Assembly (NCBI RefSeq): GCF_000744105.1
Contig: NZ_JQLH01000001.1
Location: forward strand, 4,291,001 to 4,355,000
Source of the DNA: Maribacter forsetii DSM 18668
Lineage (GTDB): Bacteria; Bacteroidota; Bacteroidia; Flavobacteriales; Flavobacteriaceae
Length of the DNA stretch: 64,000 nt
Direction of reading: 5' to 3'
Shown: piece by piece, positions 33,842-42,308 of the stretch
Layout: each line of letters starts with the position of its first letter
Position numbering within the stretch: the stretch's first letter is position 1
Notes under the pieces: model-generated
The model's database searches: none
Told to the model about the DNA's origin: nothing
Seen by the model: the letters and a program-made list of their open reading frames with translations, nothing else
Program-made: the position numbers and the translations under genes

Positions 33842-34264
33842 ATGAAAAAGATACTTTACACACTTGCCATAGCTGCATTAGTAACATTCACTTCTTGCAA
33901 GGAAACCAAAAAAGAGGAAGAGCCTTCTAAAATGGAGCACGTAATGAGCATTCATGATGAGGTAATGCCAAAAATGGGAACTTTAGGAAAATTAGTAGGT
34001 CAATTGAAACCAATGGCAGATTCATTAGGATCCGAATCAGTTGAAGCAAAGGCAATGAAAGACCTACAAGAAGCCAATAAATCTATGATGGATTGGATGC
34101 AAGGTTTTGGAGACCGTTTTGATGCTGATGAAATTATGAATGGCAAAGAACTTTCTGATGAAAAGGAAGAATGGCTAAATGAAGAAGAAGAGAAAGTACA
34201 ACAAGTAAAAGAAAATATTAATTCTAGTATTGAACGTGCTGAAGATATTCTTGCTAAGCAATAA
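33842..34264 (+). CDS. Small helical lipoprotein
   Basis: The 140-residue protein has a lipoprotein signal (TFTSC, lipidated Cys19) and is otherwise a highly charged, Met/Glu/Lys-rich helix, with long predicted coiled-coil segments in the second half (EEEEKVQQVKENINSSIERA). Similar flavobacterial proteins are named viral A-type inclusion protein, which is a misnomer. It begins 1 base after the HMA gene and may act with it in metal handling; the many methionines (MEHVMSIHDEVMPKMG) would be compatible with copper binding, though this is a guess. Confidence 0.7.
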   Translation: MKKILYTLAIAALVTFTSCKETKKEEEPSKMEHVMSIHDEVMPKMGTLGKLVGQLKPMADSLGSESVEAKAMKDLQEANKSMMDWMQGFGDRFDADEIMNGKELSDEKEEWLNEEEEKVQQVKENINSSIERAEDILAKQ

Positions 34265-34274
34265 CCAACTTTTA

Positions 34275-35225
34275 CTAAAAGGGCAATTTAGAAAGATCTA
34301 CATTACCGCCTGAAATGATAATACCGATTTTTTTATTCTGAAAAACTTCTGGCTGCTCTTTTGATTGTTTCAAAACTGCAGCCACGGTTACCGCACTAGA
34401 GGGTTCTATGATAATTTTCATACGTTCCCAAACCAATTTCATAGCAGTTACGATCTCATCTTCGGTAATTCTAACAATACCACTAACTAGCTCTTTTATA
34501 ATAGGAAAATTCTTATCGCCCAACATTGTTTTTAACCCGTCTGCAATGGTATTCGTGGTATCATTACTTTCTATTTTTCCACTTTGTAAAGAACGATAAG
34601 CATCATCTGCCTCAAAAGGCTCAGCACCATAAACTTTACAATCATCACCAAAATATTTAGCCGCCAAAGCAGAACCGGCAATTAGACCGCCACCACCAAC
34701 TGGGCAAAATATAAAATCTAAATCCGGTTGCTTTTCCAATAATTCCAATGCTGCCGTACCTTGACCTAAAATAACATCATTGTCATTTGAAGGGTGCACA
34801 AAAATTGCTCCCGTTTTCCGTCCTATTTCATCCGCTAAAGATTGCCTTGCTTCTACTGTTGGCTCACACTCATAAATTTTCCCCAGATACTCTCTAACCC
34901 CTACTTTTTTGACTTCCGGAGCTGTATTTGGCATTACAATATGCGCCGTAACACCTACACTCTGAGCGGCTAATGATAAAGCTTGTGCAAAATTACCTGA
35001 CGAATGTGTGACTACGCCACTTTTCTTTTGTTCTTCGGATAATTGCAGGATTGCATTGGTAGCCCCTCGCATTTTATAGGCTCCTGCTCTTTGAAAATTC
35101 TCGCATTTGAAGAATACCTTTGCATTGACTTCCTTGTCAATTAATCTTGATGTTAGAACTGACGTATTATGAATAAATGGAGTTATTCGTTCGTGACAAT
35201 CTAAAAGGTCTTGCTTTGTCATCAT
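34275..35225 (-). CDS. PLP-dependent threonine/serine ammonia-lyase or racemase
   Basis: The 316-residue protein is a fold-type II PLP enzyme of the threonine dehydratase/serine racemase group, with the cofactor lysine in NFQRAGAYKMRGA (Lys51), the HSSGNFAQAL substrate loop and the phosphate-binding GGGGLIAG. Length and lack of a C-terminal regulatory domain fit catabolic threonine dehydratase, threo-3-hydroxyaspartate ammonia-lyase or serine racemase. Motif reading alone cannot separate these. It follows gldD by 6 bases on the same strand, so it may be the last gene of the mutY-ssb-gldE-gldD run. The start could be either of the two first ATGs. Confidence 0.88.
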   Translation of the reverse strand: MMTKQDLLDCHERITPFIHNTSVLTSRLIDKEVNAKVFFKCENFQRAGAYKMRGATNAILQLSEEQKKSGVVTHSSGNFAQALSLAAQSVGVTAHIVMPNTAPEVKKVGVREYLGKIYECEPTVEARQSLADEIGRKTGAIFVHPSNDNDVILGQGTAALELLEKQPDLDFIFCPVGGGGLIAGSALAAKYFGDDCKVYGAEPFEADDAYRSLQSGKIESNDTTNTIADGLKTMLGDKNFPIIKELVSGIVRITEDEIVTAMKLVWERMKIIIEPSSAVTVAAVLKQSKEQPEVFQNKKIGIIISGGNVDLSKLPF

Positions 35226-35231
35226 GCGTAT

Positions 35232-35792
35232 TTATTTTTTCCACCTTAAGGTTTCAATAATTCCCCTTATATCATTCTGAAGATATGATGCTGCAGGTAA
35301 AATAGAGTCATAATTAGGTTTCGTATAAAAATAAACGGAACCTGTTAGAAAATGCTCTGTACTATCGGTTACAAAAAATTGCGATTGAGATGCTGCGTTG
35401 CCTTGTACTTCAAATAAAGCGCCATAGATTCTCTCATCTGGATTCACATACGGTTGTTCTACGATATTATCTGCTTTTGCAGCATGCTCATAACTAAGTC
35501 TTTTAGAATCATTGATCAACTGAGACAAATTACCATTAATCTTTTTATAGCTTAAAAAAATAGCACCTTTCATCTCTGGATAAGAGATAGTATAGGCCTG
35601 ATCTCCATTTGGCTCTGCATTTGCCAGTTGATTGTATTTAAATCTAAAGTTCTCTGTTTCTAAATCCGCCAATTTTCCCTGCGGATACTCTAATCGCATT
35701 TTAGCCTTTGGTTTGGGTAGTACTTGCTCATCTTTACAGCTGGCCATCAAAAGAAATACTACTAAAAACGTAACGAATGACTTACTCTTCAT
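35232..35792 (-). CDS. gldD: Gliding motility lipoprotein GldD
   Basis: The 186-residue lipoprotein has an N-terminal lipobox (MASC, lipidated Cys19), then KPKAKMRLEYPQGKL and SYPEMKGAIFLSYKKING, matching the GldD family needed for gliding and for type IX secretion in Flavobacteria. It acts at the inner or outer membrane face of the periplasm; its precise role is not settled. It overlaps the gldE 3' end by 11 bases, the conserved gldE-gldD arrangement. The gliding genes suggest, but do not prove, a gliding cell. Confidence 0.92.
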   Translation of the reverse strand: MKSKSFVTFLVVFLLMASCKDEQVLPKPKAKMRLEYPQGKLADLETENFRFKYNQLANAEPNGDQAYTISYPEMKGAIFLSYKKINGNLSQLINDSKRLSYEHAAKADNIVEQPYVNPDERIYGALFEVQGNAASQSQFFVTDSTEHFLTGSVYFYTKPNYDSILPAASYLQNDIRGIIETLRWKK

Positions 35793-37110
35793 GTGGTAAG
35801 GTAACTTTTATTTGTTTCAATCTTTTTTTGTCCATCGCTTCAACCACAAAGGTATAGGACTCGAACATTATTTTTTCTCCACGTCTTGGAAAACTACCTG
35901 CTTTTTCTAAAACAAAGCCTGCCAAGGTTTCAGATTCTCCTTTATTTTCCTCAAATAAATCATTATCCTCTAACTTAATAACTCTATAAAAATCTTTTAG
36001 AGGTGTTTTACCTTCAAAGACATAATTAAAATCATCCAACTTAGAAAATATTAAATCTTCATCATCAAATTCATCACTAATATCCCCAACAATTTCTTCA
36101 ATAATATCTTCTAATGAAACTAACCCAGAAGTACCACCATATTCATCTACAACTATAGCCAGGTGGTTTTTCTTCTCTTGAAATTCACCCAATAAATCAT
36201 CTAGTTTTTTATTTTCGGGAACGAAATAAGGCTCTCTTATCAAGGTCATCCAATTAAAGGTCTTTCGGTCTAAATATGGCAATAGATCCTTCACATACAG
36301 AACTCCTTTTACGGTATCTATATTCTCACCAAAAACCGGAATTCTTGAATATCCATGTTTTTTGATTTCCCCAAGCACTTCAGGAAATTTCATCTGTTCA
36401 TTAAGAGCAAAAATATCTATACGAGGTCGCATTACCTGTTTGGTATCCGTATTACCAAAGGTTACAATACCCTCTAGAATCTTTTTCTCCTCTTTTGTGG
36501 TATCGCCTTGAGATGTCAGGTCCAATGCCTGAGACAATTGATCTACACTTAAACTAGATTTCTGCTTACCAAGCTTATTATACAAAAACAGGGTACCTGA
36601 TCGCATGGGCAAACTCAATGGAGCAAAAATAAAATCTAACACTCTCAATGGGTATGCCATAAAATGCGCAAAGCTCATTCTATTTCTATTGGCATAGACC
36701 TTGGGTAATATTTCACCGAACATTAAAATTAGAAAAGTAGCAACCACGACTTCTAATAAAAAGCGTACCGATACTATACCAAATAATACCTGGTTGACAT
36801 TTTCAAAAAGGGTATCCCCTATAATACTAAACAGTAATACTACTCCAATATTAATAGCATTATTTGCGATCAATATGGTTGCCAATAGTTTTTTAGGTCG
36901 TTCAAGAAGTTTTATTAAAATGGAACTCTTAGCAGATTTTTCATCTTGTAGTTCTTTTATTTCGGTCGTAGATAAGCCGAACATGGCTACTTCAGCACCA
37001 GAAATAAGTGCAGAGCAAATAAGCAGTACACATAGTACAACTATATTCATTGCAAAAACACCGTTTACAACCAATGTTGTCATTAATAACGGTAAGGGGT
37101 CTGGGTCCAA
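35782..37110 (-). CDS. gldE: Gliding-associated GldE, CNNM/CorC-type membrane protein
   Basis: The 442-residue protein has an N-terminal CNNM (DUF21) domain of four membrane segments, a pair of CBS domains (about residues 210-330; MRPRIDIFAL, YSRIPVFGENID, LAIVVDEYGGTSGLVSLEDI), and a C-terminal CorC_HlyC transporter-associated domain. It is the paralogue of magnesium/cobalt-efflux type proteins that sits next to gldD in Flavobacteria and can partly support gliding. It overlaps gldD by 11 bases and follows ssb by 21. Confidence 0.92.
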   Translation of the reverse strand: MDPDPLPLLMTTLVVNGVFAMNIVVLCVLLICSALISGAEVAMFGLSTTEIKELQDEKSAKSSILIKLLERPKKLLATILIANNAINIGVVLLFSIIGDTLFENVNQVLFGIVSVRFLLEVVVATFLILMFGEILPKVYANRNRMSFAHFMAYPLRVLDFIFAPLSLPMRSGTLFLYNKLGKQKSSLSVDQLSQALDLTSQGDTTKEEKKILEGIVTFGNTDTKQVMRPRIDIFALNEQMKFPEVLGEIKKHGYSRIPVFGENIDTVKGVLYVKDLLPYLDRKTFNWMTLIREPYFVPENKKLDDLLGEFQEKKNHLAIVVDEYGGTSGLVSLEDIIEEIVGDISDEFDDEDLIFSKLDDFNYVFEGKTPLKDFYRVIKLEDNDLFEENKGESETLAGFVLEKAGSFPRRGEKIMFESYTFVVEAMDKKRLKQIKVTLPHEE

Positions 37111-37131
37111 TAGTTACTATTTAAATTATAT

Positions 37132-37602
37132 TTAGAACGGTAAATCATCATCCTCTTCTGGACTTGCGGGTGCAGGAGCAGCAGCTTTAGACGGTGCTTT
37201 AGTTTCAGTACTTGCCGGTTTCTGAGCAGTAGGAGCTGAACCACCATTATTCTGCATACCTTCTTTCTTAGTAGTTAAAAAAGTAAATTCTTGCACATGT
37301 ACCTCAGTTGAATATCTGGTATTACCATCCTCACCTTGCCATTGACGATTTTTCAATCTGCCCTCTACATAAACCTTATCGCCTTTACTTAAATATTTTT
37401 CACAAATTTCAGCAGCTTTATTTCTAACCACCACATTGTGCCAATCTGTATTTGTAACACGCTCACCAGTAGATTTATTGGTATATGTCTCATTAGTAGC
37501 TATTGGAAACCTACCAATACTACCGCCTCCTTCAAAATAATGCATTTTAACTTCATCACCTAAATGCCCAATCAACATTACCTTATTCAATGTACCGCTC
37601 AT
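37132..37602 (-). CDS. ssb: Single-stranded DNA-binding protein
   Basis: The 156-residue protein has an OB fold (residues 1 to about 105; NKVMLIGHLGDEVKMHYFEG, WHNVVVRNKAAEICEKYL, VYVEGRLKNRQW), then a low-complexity linker and the acidic tail EEDDDLPF used to recruit repair and replication proteins. It has the same DDLPF end as the DUF3127 protein at 1068-1442. A -7 box at the mutY stop codon suggests a promoter of its own inside the mutY-ssb-gldE-gldD block. Confidence 0.97.
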   Translation of the reverse strand: MSGTLNKVMLIGHLGDEVKMHYFEGGGSIGRFPIATNETYTNKSTGERVTNTDWHNVVVRNKAAEICEKYLSKGDKVYVEGRLKNRQWQGEDGNTRYSTEVHVQEFTFLTTKKEGMQNNGGSAPTAQKPASTETKAPSKAAAPAPASPEEDDDLPF

Positions 37603-37621
37603 AACTTAAAGATATAAAATT

Positions 37622-37629
37622 CAAAAGTA
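37622..37629 (-). promoter_or_regulatory. -7 box of an internal ssb promoter
   Basis: TACTTTTG on the minus strand matches TAnnTTTG, 20 bases upstream of the ssb ATG and abutting the mutY stop. Confidence 0.45.
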
Positions 37630-38679
37630 CTAAAATTTAAATGCTTTGATAAAATCTGCAATTAAAACCGGTACCGGAAAATCGGTTATTTTTTCAACCG
37701 GAATCATGTCATTGAAATTGTCATTCGTATAGACCAACCAAAACTTTGTATGTAAATGTTGATGTGATAATTTATGTACTACAGCATTCTCATTGAAACA
37801 TAGAACTTCATTAGCATCTATATCATTTAGCGCTTCTTTATACCTTATAGTAATATCCTCTATTTCTAATACCTCTTTTGATTCTAACAAAGGAAACTGC
37901 CATAAGTTTTGCCAAATGCCTTTGCCCGTTCTTTGATTTAGACTTGTAAATTGATTCCCATCAGTATCCTTATATATAGGTATAAGATAATTGAAGTACC
38001 TATTTCGCACTTTTGTCTTTTTTAACTTAACCGGCAAGGCATCTACCAAGCCTTTTTCTAAGGCAACACAACTATCATTTAAAGGACAAAGTAAACATAA
38101 AGGTTTTTTTGGCGAGCATTGTATTGCCCCAAACTCCATAATACCTTGATTATAATCTCGAATATTAGCAGGATCCATTACTTTTTGGGCCAAGCTTTTA
38201 AAATATTTGACACCACTAGTACTATTAATAGGTGTATCTATACCATAATATCTAGCGAGCACTCTATATACATTTCCATCAACTACCGCCTGTGGTTCGT
38301 TAAAACATATAGACGAAATAGCACTAGCAGTGTAGTCACCCACCCCTTTTAGTGTTAAAAGTTTCTTATAGTTATCAGGAAACTTACCTTCATACTCCTT
38401 AACGACCATTTTTGCAGCGGCATGAAGATTTCTAGCTCTTGAATAATAACCAAGCCCTTGCCAAAGTTTTAACACCTGTTCTTCTTTAGCACTCGCAAGA
38501 TCGTTAACAGTTGGGAAATTTGCTACAAAACTCAAGTAATACGGGGTTCCCTGAGCCACACGTGTTTGTTGCAATATAATTTCCGATAGCCATATTTTGT
38601 ATGGATCAGAGGTCTCGCGCCATGGTAAACTGCGCTTATTTTGATGATACCAATCTAAAATTTTACCCGAAAATGACAT
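37630..38679 (-). CDS. mutY: A/G-specific adenine glycosylase MutY
   Basis: MutY removes adenine mispaired with 8-oxoguanine. The 349-residue protein has the catalytic N-terminal region (LPWRETSDPYKIWLSEIILQ, acidic residue in the last part), the helix-hairpin-helix LKGVGDYTASAI with VDGNVYRV (catalytic Asp), a 4Fe-4S loop ending in CSPKKPLCLLCPLNDSC, and a NUDIX-like C-terminal domain for 8-oxoG recognition. It is first in the gene order mutY-ssb-gldE-gldD. Confidence 0.95.
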   Translation of the reverse strand: MSFSGKILDWYHQNKRSLPWRETSDPYKIWLSEIILQQTRVAQGTPYYLSFVANFPTVNDLASAKEEQVLKLWQGLGYYSRARNLHAAAKMVVKEYEGKFPDNYKKLLTLKGVGDYTASAISSICFNEPQAVVDGNVYRVLARYYGIDTPINSTSGVKYFKSLAQKVMDPANIRDYNQGIMEFGAIQCSPKKPLCLLCPLNDSCVALEKGLVDALPVKLKKTKVRNRYFNYLIPIYKDTDGNQFTSLNQRTGKGIWQNLWQFPLLESKEVLEIEDITIRYKEALNDIDANEVLCFNENAVVHKLSHQHLHTKFWLVYTNDNFNDMIPVEKITDFPVPVLIADFIKAFKF

Positions 38680-38760
38680 GCTCTTTGATACTAAGTTATA
38701 AAAGTAGCAGTTTATACACTTAAAATTAACCCATTAGAAAGAAAGATTGAATTTAATTTA

Positions 38761-38768
38761 TATATTTG
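38761..38768 (+). promoter_or_regulatory. -7 box of the HU gene
   Basis: TATATTTG is an exact TAnnTTTG match 38 bases upstream of the HU start. Confidence 0.55.
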
Positions 38769-38806
38769 CAACCCGAAAAAACATACAGAAAATCTAATAT
38801 TGAAAG

Positions 38807-39097
38807 ATGACGAAAGCGGAAATTGTATCGAAGATCTCAGATAAGCTGGGAATTGAAAAAGGAGATGTACAGGCAACTGTTGAATCTTTTATGGAAGAGG
38901 TAAAAACATCATTAGAAAGTGGTGATAATGTTTACCTAAGAGGTTTTGGTAGTTTTATCATTAAAACTAGAGCCGAAAAAACCGGTAGAAATATTTCCAA
39001 AAACACAACTATTAAAATACCCGCTCACAACATTCCAGCATTTAAACCTGCCAAGGTTTTTGTAGAAGGAGTTAAGAGCAACGTACACGTAAAATAA
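38807..39097 (+). CDS. HU-family DNA-binding protein
   Basis: The 96-residue protein is a standard HU/IHF subunit (MTKAEIVSKISDKLGIEKGD, then GDNVYLRGFGSF and IPAHNIPAFKPAKVF). The Pro residue that intercalates into DNA lies in the arm around residues 63-75. A single HU-type subunit would homodimerise and compact or bend DNA. The gene is followed by the tiny COX24-type gene and rng, an order typical of Flavobacteria. Confidence 0.95.
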   Translation: MTKAEIVSKISDKLGIEKGDVQATVESFMEEVKTSLESGDNVYLRGFGSFIIKTRAEKTGRNISKNTTIKIPAHNIPAFKPAKVFVEGVKSNVHVK

Positions 39098-39118
39098 TTA
39101 ACTTAAAAAAAGAACTTT

Positions 39119-39208
39119 ATGCCAAGCGGTAAAAAAAGAAAGAGACATAAGGTAGCTACACACAAGCGCAAGAAGCGTAGAAGAGCTAACCGACACAAGA
39201 AAAAGTAG
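39119..39208 (+). CDS. AURKAIP1/COX24-domain microprotein (29 residues), probable small-subunit ribosomal protein
   Basis: The 30-codon frame ATG to TAG encodes MPSGKKRKRHKVATHKRKKR followed by RRANRHKKK. This extremely basic peptide matches the AURKAIP1/COX24 domain family, related to mitochondrial mS38 and the bacterial bS22-type proteins that bind 16S rRNA. It lies 21 bases after HU. Its last codons and stop form the 5' arm of the terminator that follows. It is below the usual length cut-off of gene finders. Confidence 0.85.
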   Translation: MPSGKKRKRHKVATHKRKKRRRANRHKKK

Positions 39209-39228
39209 TTTTATAACTACTTTTTCTT
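39200..39228 (+). terminator. Terminator overlapping the COX24-type stop codon
   Basis: AAAAAGTAGTT and AACTACTTTTT form a perfect 11-bp stem around TTAT; the 5' arm contains the TAG stop. Confidence 0.85.
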
Positions 39229-39355
39229 TTTAAAATACGTTCATTGACATAGAGATCCAAAATTTGGATTTCGGCAGATACATATGTATTTGTCTATGGT
39301 ATTGTTTAATCAGTTCGTTACCTGTTTTTTAGGTGAACGACAAAAAAATATTCAG

Positions 39356-40903
39356 GTGAATAGAGAATTAATCGTAAGATCTAGTTCCCAATCTGTTGAC
39401 TTTGCCTTGCTAAAGGACGGAAAACTCACTGAACTACATAAAGAGGAAAACAGTAACGACTTTTCTGTTGGCGATATATTTCTTGCCAAAATCAGAAAAC
39501 CGGTTACCGGTTTAAATGCGGCGTTTGTAAACGTTGGTTATGAAAAAGATGCATTCTTGCATTATCATGACCTTGGCCCGCAGTTATCTTCTATGCTTAA
39601 GTTCATTAAACAAGTGAGCACAGGAAAACTAAAGGATTACACTTTAGAAAATTTCCCGTTCGAGACCGATATTGACAAAAACGGTATTATTACCGATGTT
39701 ATAAAAGCGAACCAATCATTATTGGTTCAAATTGTAAAAGAACCTATATCTACTAAAGGACCAAGAATTAGTTCTGAGCTATCAATAGCTGGGCGTTACT
39801 TGGTAATGGTTCCTTTTTCTGATCGTGTATCCGTATCTCAAAAGATAGGTAGCAAAGAAGAGAAAGACAGGTTAAAAAGACTCGTTAGAAGCATTAAACC
39901 CAAAGGTTTTGGTGTTATCATTAGAACAGTTGCAGAGGGACAAAAAGTCGCAGAACTGGACAAAGATCTAGAAAACTTGCTGAACAAATGGACAGCAATG
40001 TGTAAAAAATTACATCGTGCTCAAACACCATCAAAAGTATTTGTAGAACTCAATAGAGCATCTTCTATATTAAGAGATGTATTCAATGATAGTTTTACAG
40101 GAATACATGTGGATGACACCACCTTATTTAATGAAATTAAGGATTATGTGGCAGAGATCGCTCCAGAAAAAGAGAGCATCGTAAAGCACTATAACACCAA
40201 CGTACCTATTTTTGAAAAGTTTGGTATTGAAAGACAGATTAAAACGTCTTTTGGCCGTACTGCAGCTATGAGCAAAGGAGCCTATTTAATTATAGAGCAT
40301 ACTGAAGCACTTCATGTTATAGACGTTAATAGTGGTAATAGATCAAACAAAGCTAAAAATCAAGAAGATACTGCCTTAGAGGTAAATCTTTTATCCGCTT
40401 CTGAAATTGCAAGACAACTACGTCTTCGTGATATGGGCGGAATTATAGTGGTAGATTTTATCGATATGGTAAAACCACAACATAGAAAAAGGCTTTTTGA
40501 ACATCTTAGAGATGAGATGAAAGATGATCGTGCCAAACATAAAATACTACCTCCTAGTAAATTTGGTTTAATTCAGATTACCCGACAAAGGGTACGACCT
40601 GAAATGAATATTAAAACAACTGAAGAGGACCCTAACAATGCAGGGAAACAGGTGGAAGCACCTATTGTTTTAATAGATAAAATTACAGCGGACCTTGAAA
40701 AACTTCTTAAAGGCCCTAAAAAGGACAGCAGTATAACTTTAAATATACATCCCTTTATAGCAGCCTATATTACAAAAGGTTTTCCATCAATGAGAACAAA
40801 ATGGTTCTTAGAGTACAAAAAATGGATTAAAATTCAACCGCGGGATGCGTATACGTATCTAGAATACCGTTTTAAAAACAAAGACGGCAAAACAATATAT
40901 TAA
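39356..40903 (+). CDS. rng: Ribonuclease E/G family protein (RNase G)
   Basis: The 515-residue product, started at GTG 39356, begins VNRELIVRSSSQSVDFALL, the usual start of flavobacterial RNase G. It contains the S1-like region (VGDIFLAKIRKPVTGLNAAFV), and the catalytic DNase I-like part with IDVNSGNRSNKAKNQED and GGIIVVDFIDMVKP whose two aspartates bind magnesium. The zinc-link cysteines of RNase E are not evident. It lacks the long RNase E scaffold tail. The frame extends to an ATG at 39284, but the added 24 residues look non-homologous. It processes rRNA and mRNA. Confidence 0.9.
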   Translation: MNRELIVRSSSQSVDFALLKDGKLTELHKEENSNDFSVGDIFLAKIRKPVTGLNAAFVNVGYEKDAFLHYHDLGPQLSSMLKFIKQVSTGKLKDYTLENFPFETDIDKNGIITDVIKANQSLLVQIVKEPISTKGPRISSELSIAGRYLVMVPFSDRVSVSQKIGSKEEKDRLKRLVRSIKPKGFGVIIRTVAEGQKVAELDKDLENLLNKWTAMCKKLHRAQTPSKVFVELNRASSILRDVFNDSFTGIHVDDTTLFNEIKDYVAEIAPEKESIVKHYNTNVPIFEKFGIERQIKTSFGRTAAMSKGAYLIIEHTEALHVIDVNSGNRSNKAKNQEDTALEVNLLSASEIARQLRLRDMGGIIVVDFIDMVKPQHRKRLFEHLRDEMKDDRAKHKILPPSKFGLIQITRQRVRPEMNIKTTEEDPNNAGKQVEAPIVLIDKITADLEKLLKGPKKDSSITLNIHPFIAAYITKGFPSMRTKWFLEYKKWIKIQPRDAYTYLEYRFKNKDGKTIY

Positions 40904-40904
40904 T

Positions 40905-40939
40905 GAAAAAAGCGATTTCCTTAAGGAGTCGCTTTTTTT
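40905..40939 (+). terminator. Terminator after rng
   Basis: AAAAAGCGA and TCGCTTTTT pair around a partly self-paired TTTCCTTAAGGAG loop, followed by T. Confidence 0.8.
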
Positions 40940-40992
40940 GTTGCCAAAAATGAATGAAGCATATTAACTAATCTTAACCATTTCAATTGAAG

Positions 40993-42180
40993 ATGAAAAA
41001 ATATCTATCTGTGTTACTATTGACTTTTTTGAGTTTCAACACCTTTGCCCAAATTACCTTTGAACCAGGATATATTATTAATAATTCCGGAGAAAAGATA
41101 AATTGCCTTATTAAGAACAATGGCTGGAAAAACAACCCAACAAAATTTGAATATAAAATTGACTCTAATGCTGAAGTTCAAGAAGGTGGAATCTACAACA
41201 TAGCCGAATTCTCTATTGAAAACGGAAAAAAGTATATAAGAAAAGACACAAAAATAGATAGGTCTAAGTCGATTCTTAAAAGATTAAGCAAGATAAAAGA
41301 AGCTGAATTCACCCAAGAAACCTTATTTCTTGAACAGCTAGCCGAAGGTGATGCAAATTTATTTTATTATGAAGACAGTAATCTAATAAGATTCTTTTAC
41401 AACTTAAACAACGCTTCTACAACACAATTAATTTATAAAAAGTATCTCACAGAAAACAATCGTATTGGAGAGAATACTGAATATAAAAAACAATTGTGGG
41501 ATGACTTAAAATGCGGAAATTTATCTCTTAATGATGTAAAATCTACTGATTATAGAAAATCTGAATTACTTTCGTTTTTTACCTTATACAATAAATGCAA
41601 GAATCCTAACTATGTAAACTCTACCACCTCACAAAACAACAATAAAAACGTATTTAATTTAGGCATACGTGCTGGTTTAAATTCTGCCTCTGTGGATTTT
41701 AAGTCGCCTCAATCAAGTACTAATTTTGAACTTGAAAACAACTCAAGTATAAGGTTTGGTGTCGAACTTGAAGCTGTATTACCATTTAATAAAAATAAAT
41801 GGTCTTTGTTTATTCAACCTATGTATCAAAGCTTTGATGGTAAAGAACAATTAGAGTTTCAAAAAGTTTCGGTAGACTATAAATCAATTGAAACATCTAT
41901 TGGAGTTAGGCATTACTTTTTTCTTAATTCAGACTCCAGAATATTTATAAATACAGCATTTCAAATAGATACAGCTTTAGATTCAAAAATAGATTTCGAA
42001 TCTAGTAGTGATTTTGAAATTAAACCAAGAACTTCATTTAATTTTGGACTAGGTTTTGCTCGCAAAAATGCTAGCATTAAATTAAACTACAACCCTAGAA
42101 GAGCATTACTTAGTAACTATGCAGCTATTTCGTCTGATTACAAAGTGCTTTCTATAGTACTTGGCTATAACTTTTTATAA
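40993..42180 (+). CDS. Outer-membrane beta-barrel protein of unknown function
   Basis: The 395-residue product, started at the ATG at 40993, has a signal peptide (FNTFAQ near residue 19), a unit of about 190 residues with GYIINNSGEKINCLIKNN and KKYIRKDTKID, and a C-terminal region of alternating strands ending in a hydrophobic YNFL, as in OmpA/PorT-like barrels. The N-terminal unit resembles a domain widespread in Flavobacteria whose function is unknown. The gene is monocistronic and has a terminator. A TTG at 40987 is an alternative start in the same frame. Confidence 0.7.
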   Translation: MKKYLSVLLLTFLSFNTFAQITFEPGYIINNSGEKINCLIKNNGWKNNPTKFEYKIDSNAEVQEGGIYNIAEFSIENGKKYIRKDTKIDRSKSILKRLSKIKEAEFTQETLFLEQLAEGDANLFYYEDSNLIRFFYNLNNASTTQLIYKKYLTENNRIGENTEYKKQLWDDLKCGNLSLNDVKSTDYRKSELLSFFTLYNKCKNPNYVNSTTSQNNNKNVFNLGIRAGLNSASVDFKSPQSSTNFELENNSSIRFGVELEAVLPFNKNKWSLFIQPMYQSFDGKEQLEFQKVSVDYKSIETSIGVRHYFFLNSDSRIFINTAFQIDTALDSKIDFESSSDFEIKPRTSFNFGLGFARKNASIKLNYNPRRALLSNYAAISSDYKVLSIVLGYNFL

Positions 42181-42225
42181 GAGGTAATAGTTTAAAGTAG
42201 ATTTGTATTTTACTAATATAAAAAA

Positions 42226-42258
42226 CCAAGCGACTCTAAACAGAGTCGCTTTTTTTGT
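42226..42258 (+). terminator. Terminator after the outer-membrane protein gene
   Basis: AAGCGACTC and GAGTCGCTT form a perfect 9-bp stem around TAAACA, followed by T. The arm sequence shares GCGA/TCGC with the rng terminator. Confidence 0.85.
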
Positions 42259-42308
42259 TTTAGGTTTTTATGTATTTTAACCATCAATTTCCTAACCAAC
42301 CAAAGTAA

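Noticed and set aside
39284..39355. Upstream extension of rng to the ATG at 39284
   Set aside because: The added 24 residues are hydrophobic and do not look like the family N-terminus, which begins at the GTG at 39356.
40905..42258. Similar terminators after rng and the outer-membrane gene sharing GCGA/TCGC stems
   Set aside because: The shared part is short and the loops differ; intrinsic terminators readily converge on such stems, so a repeat family is not supported.
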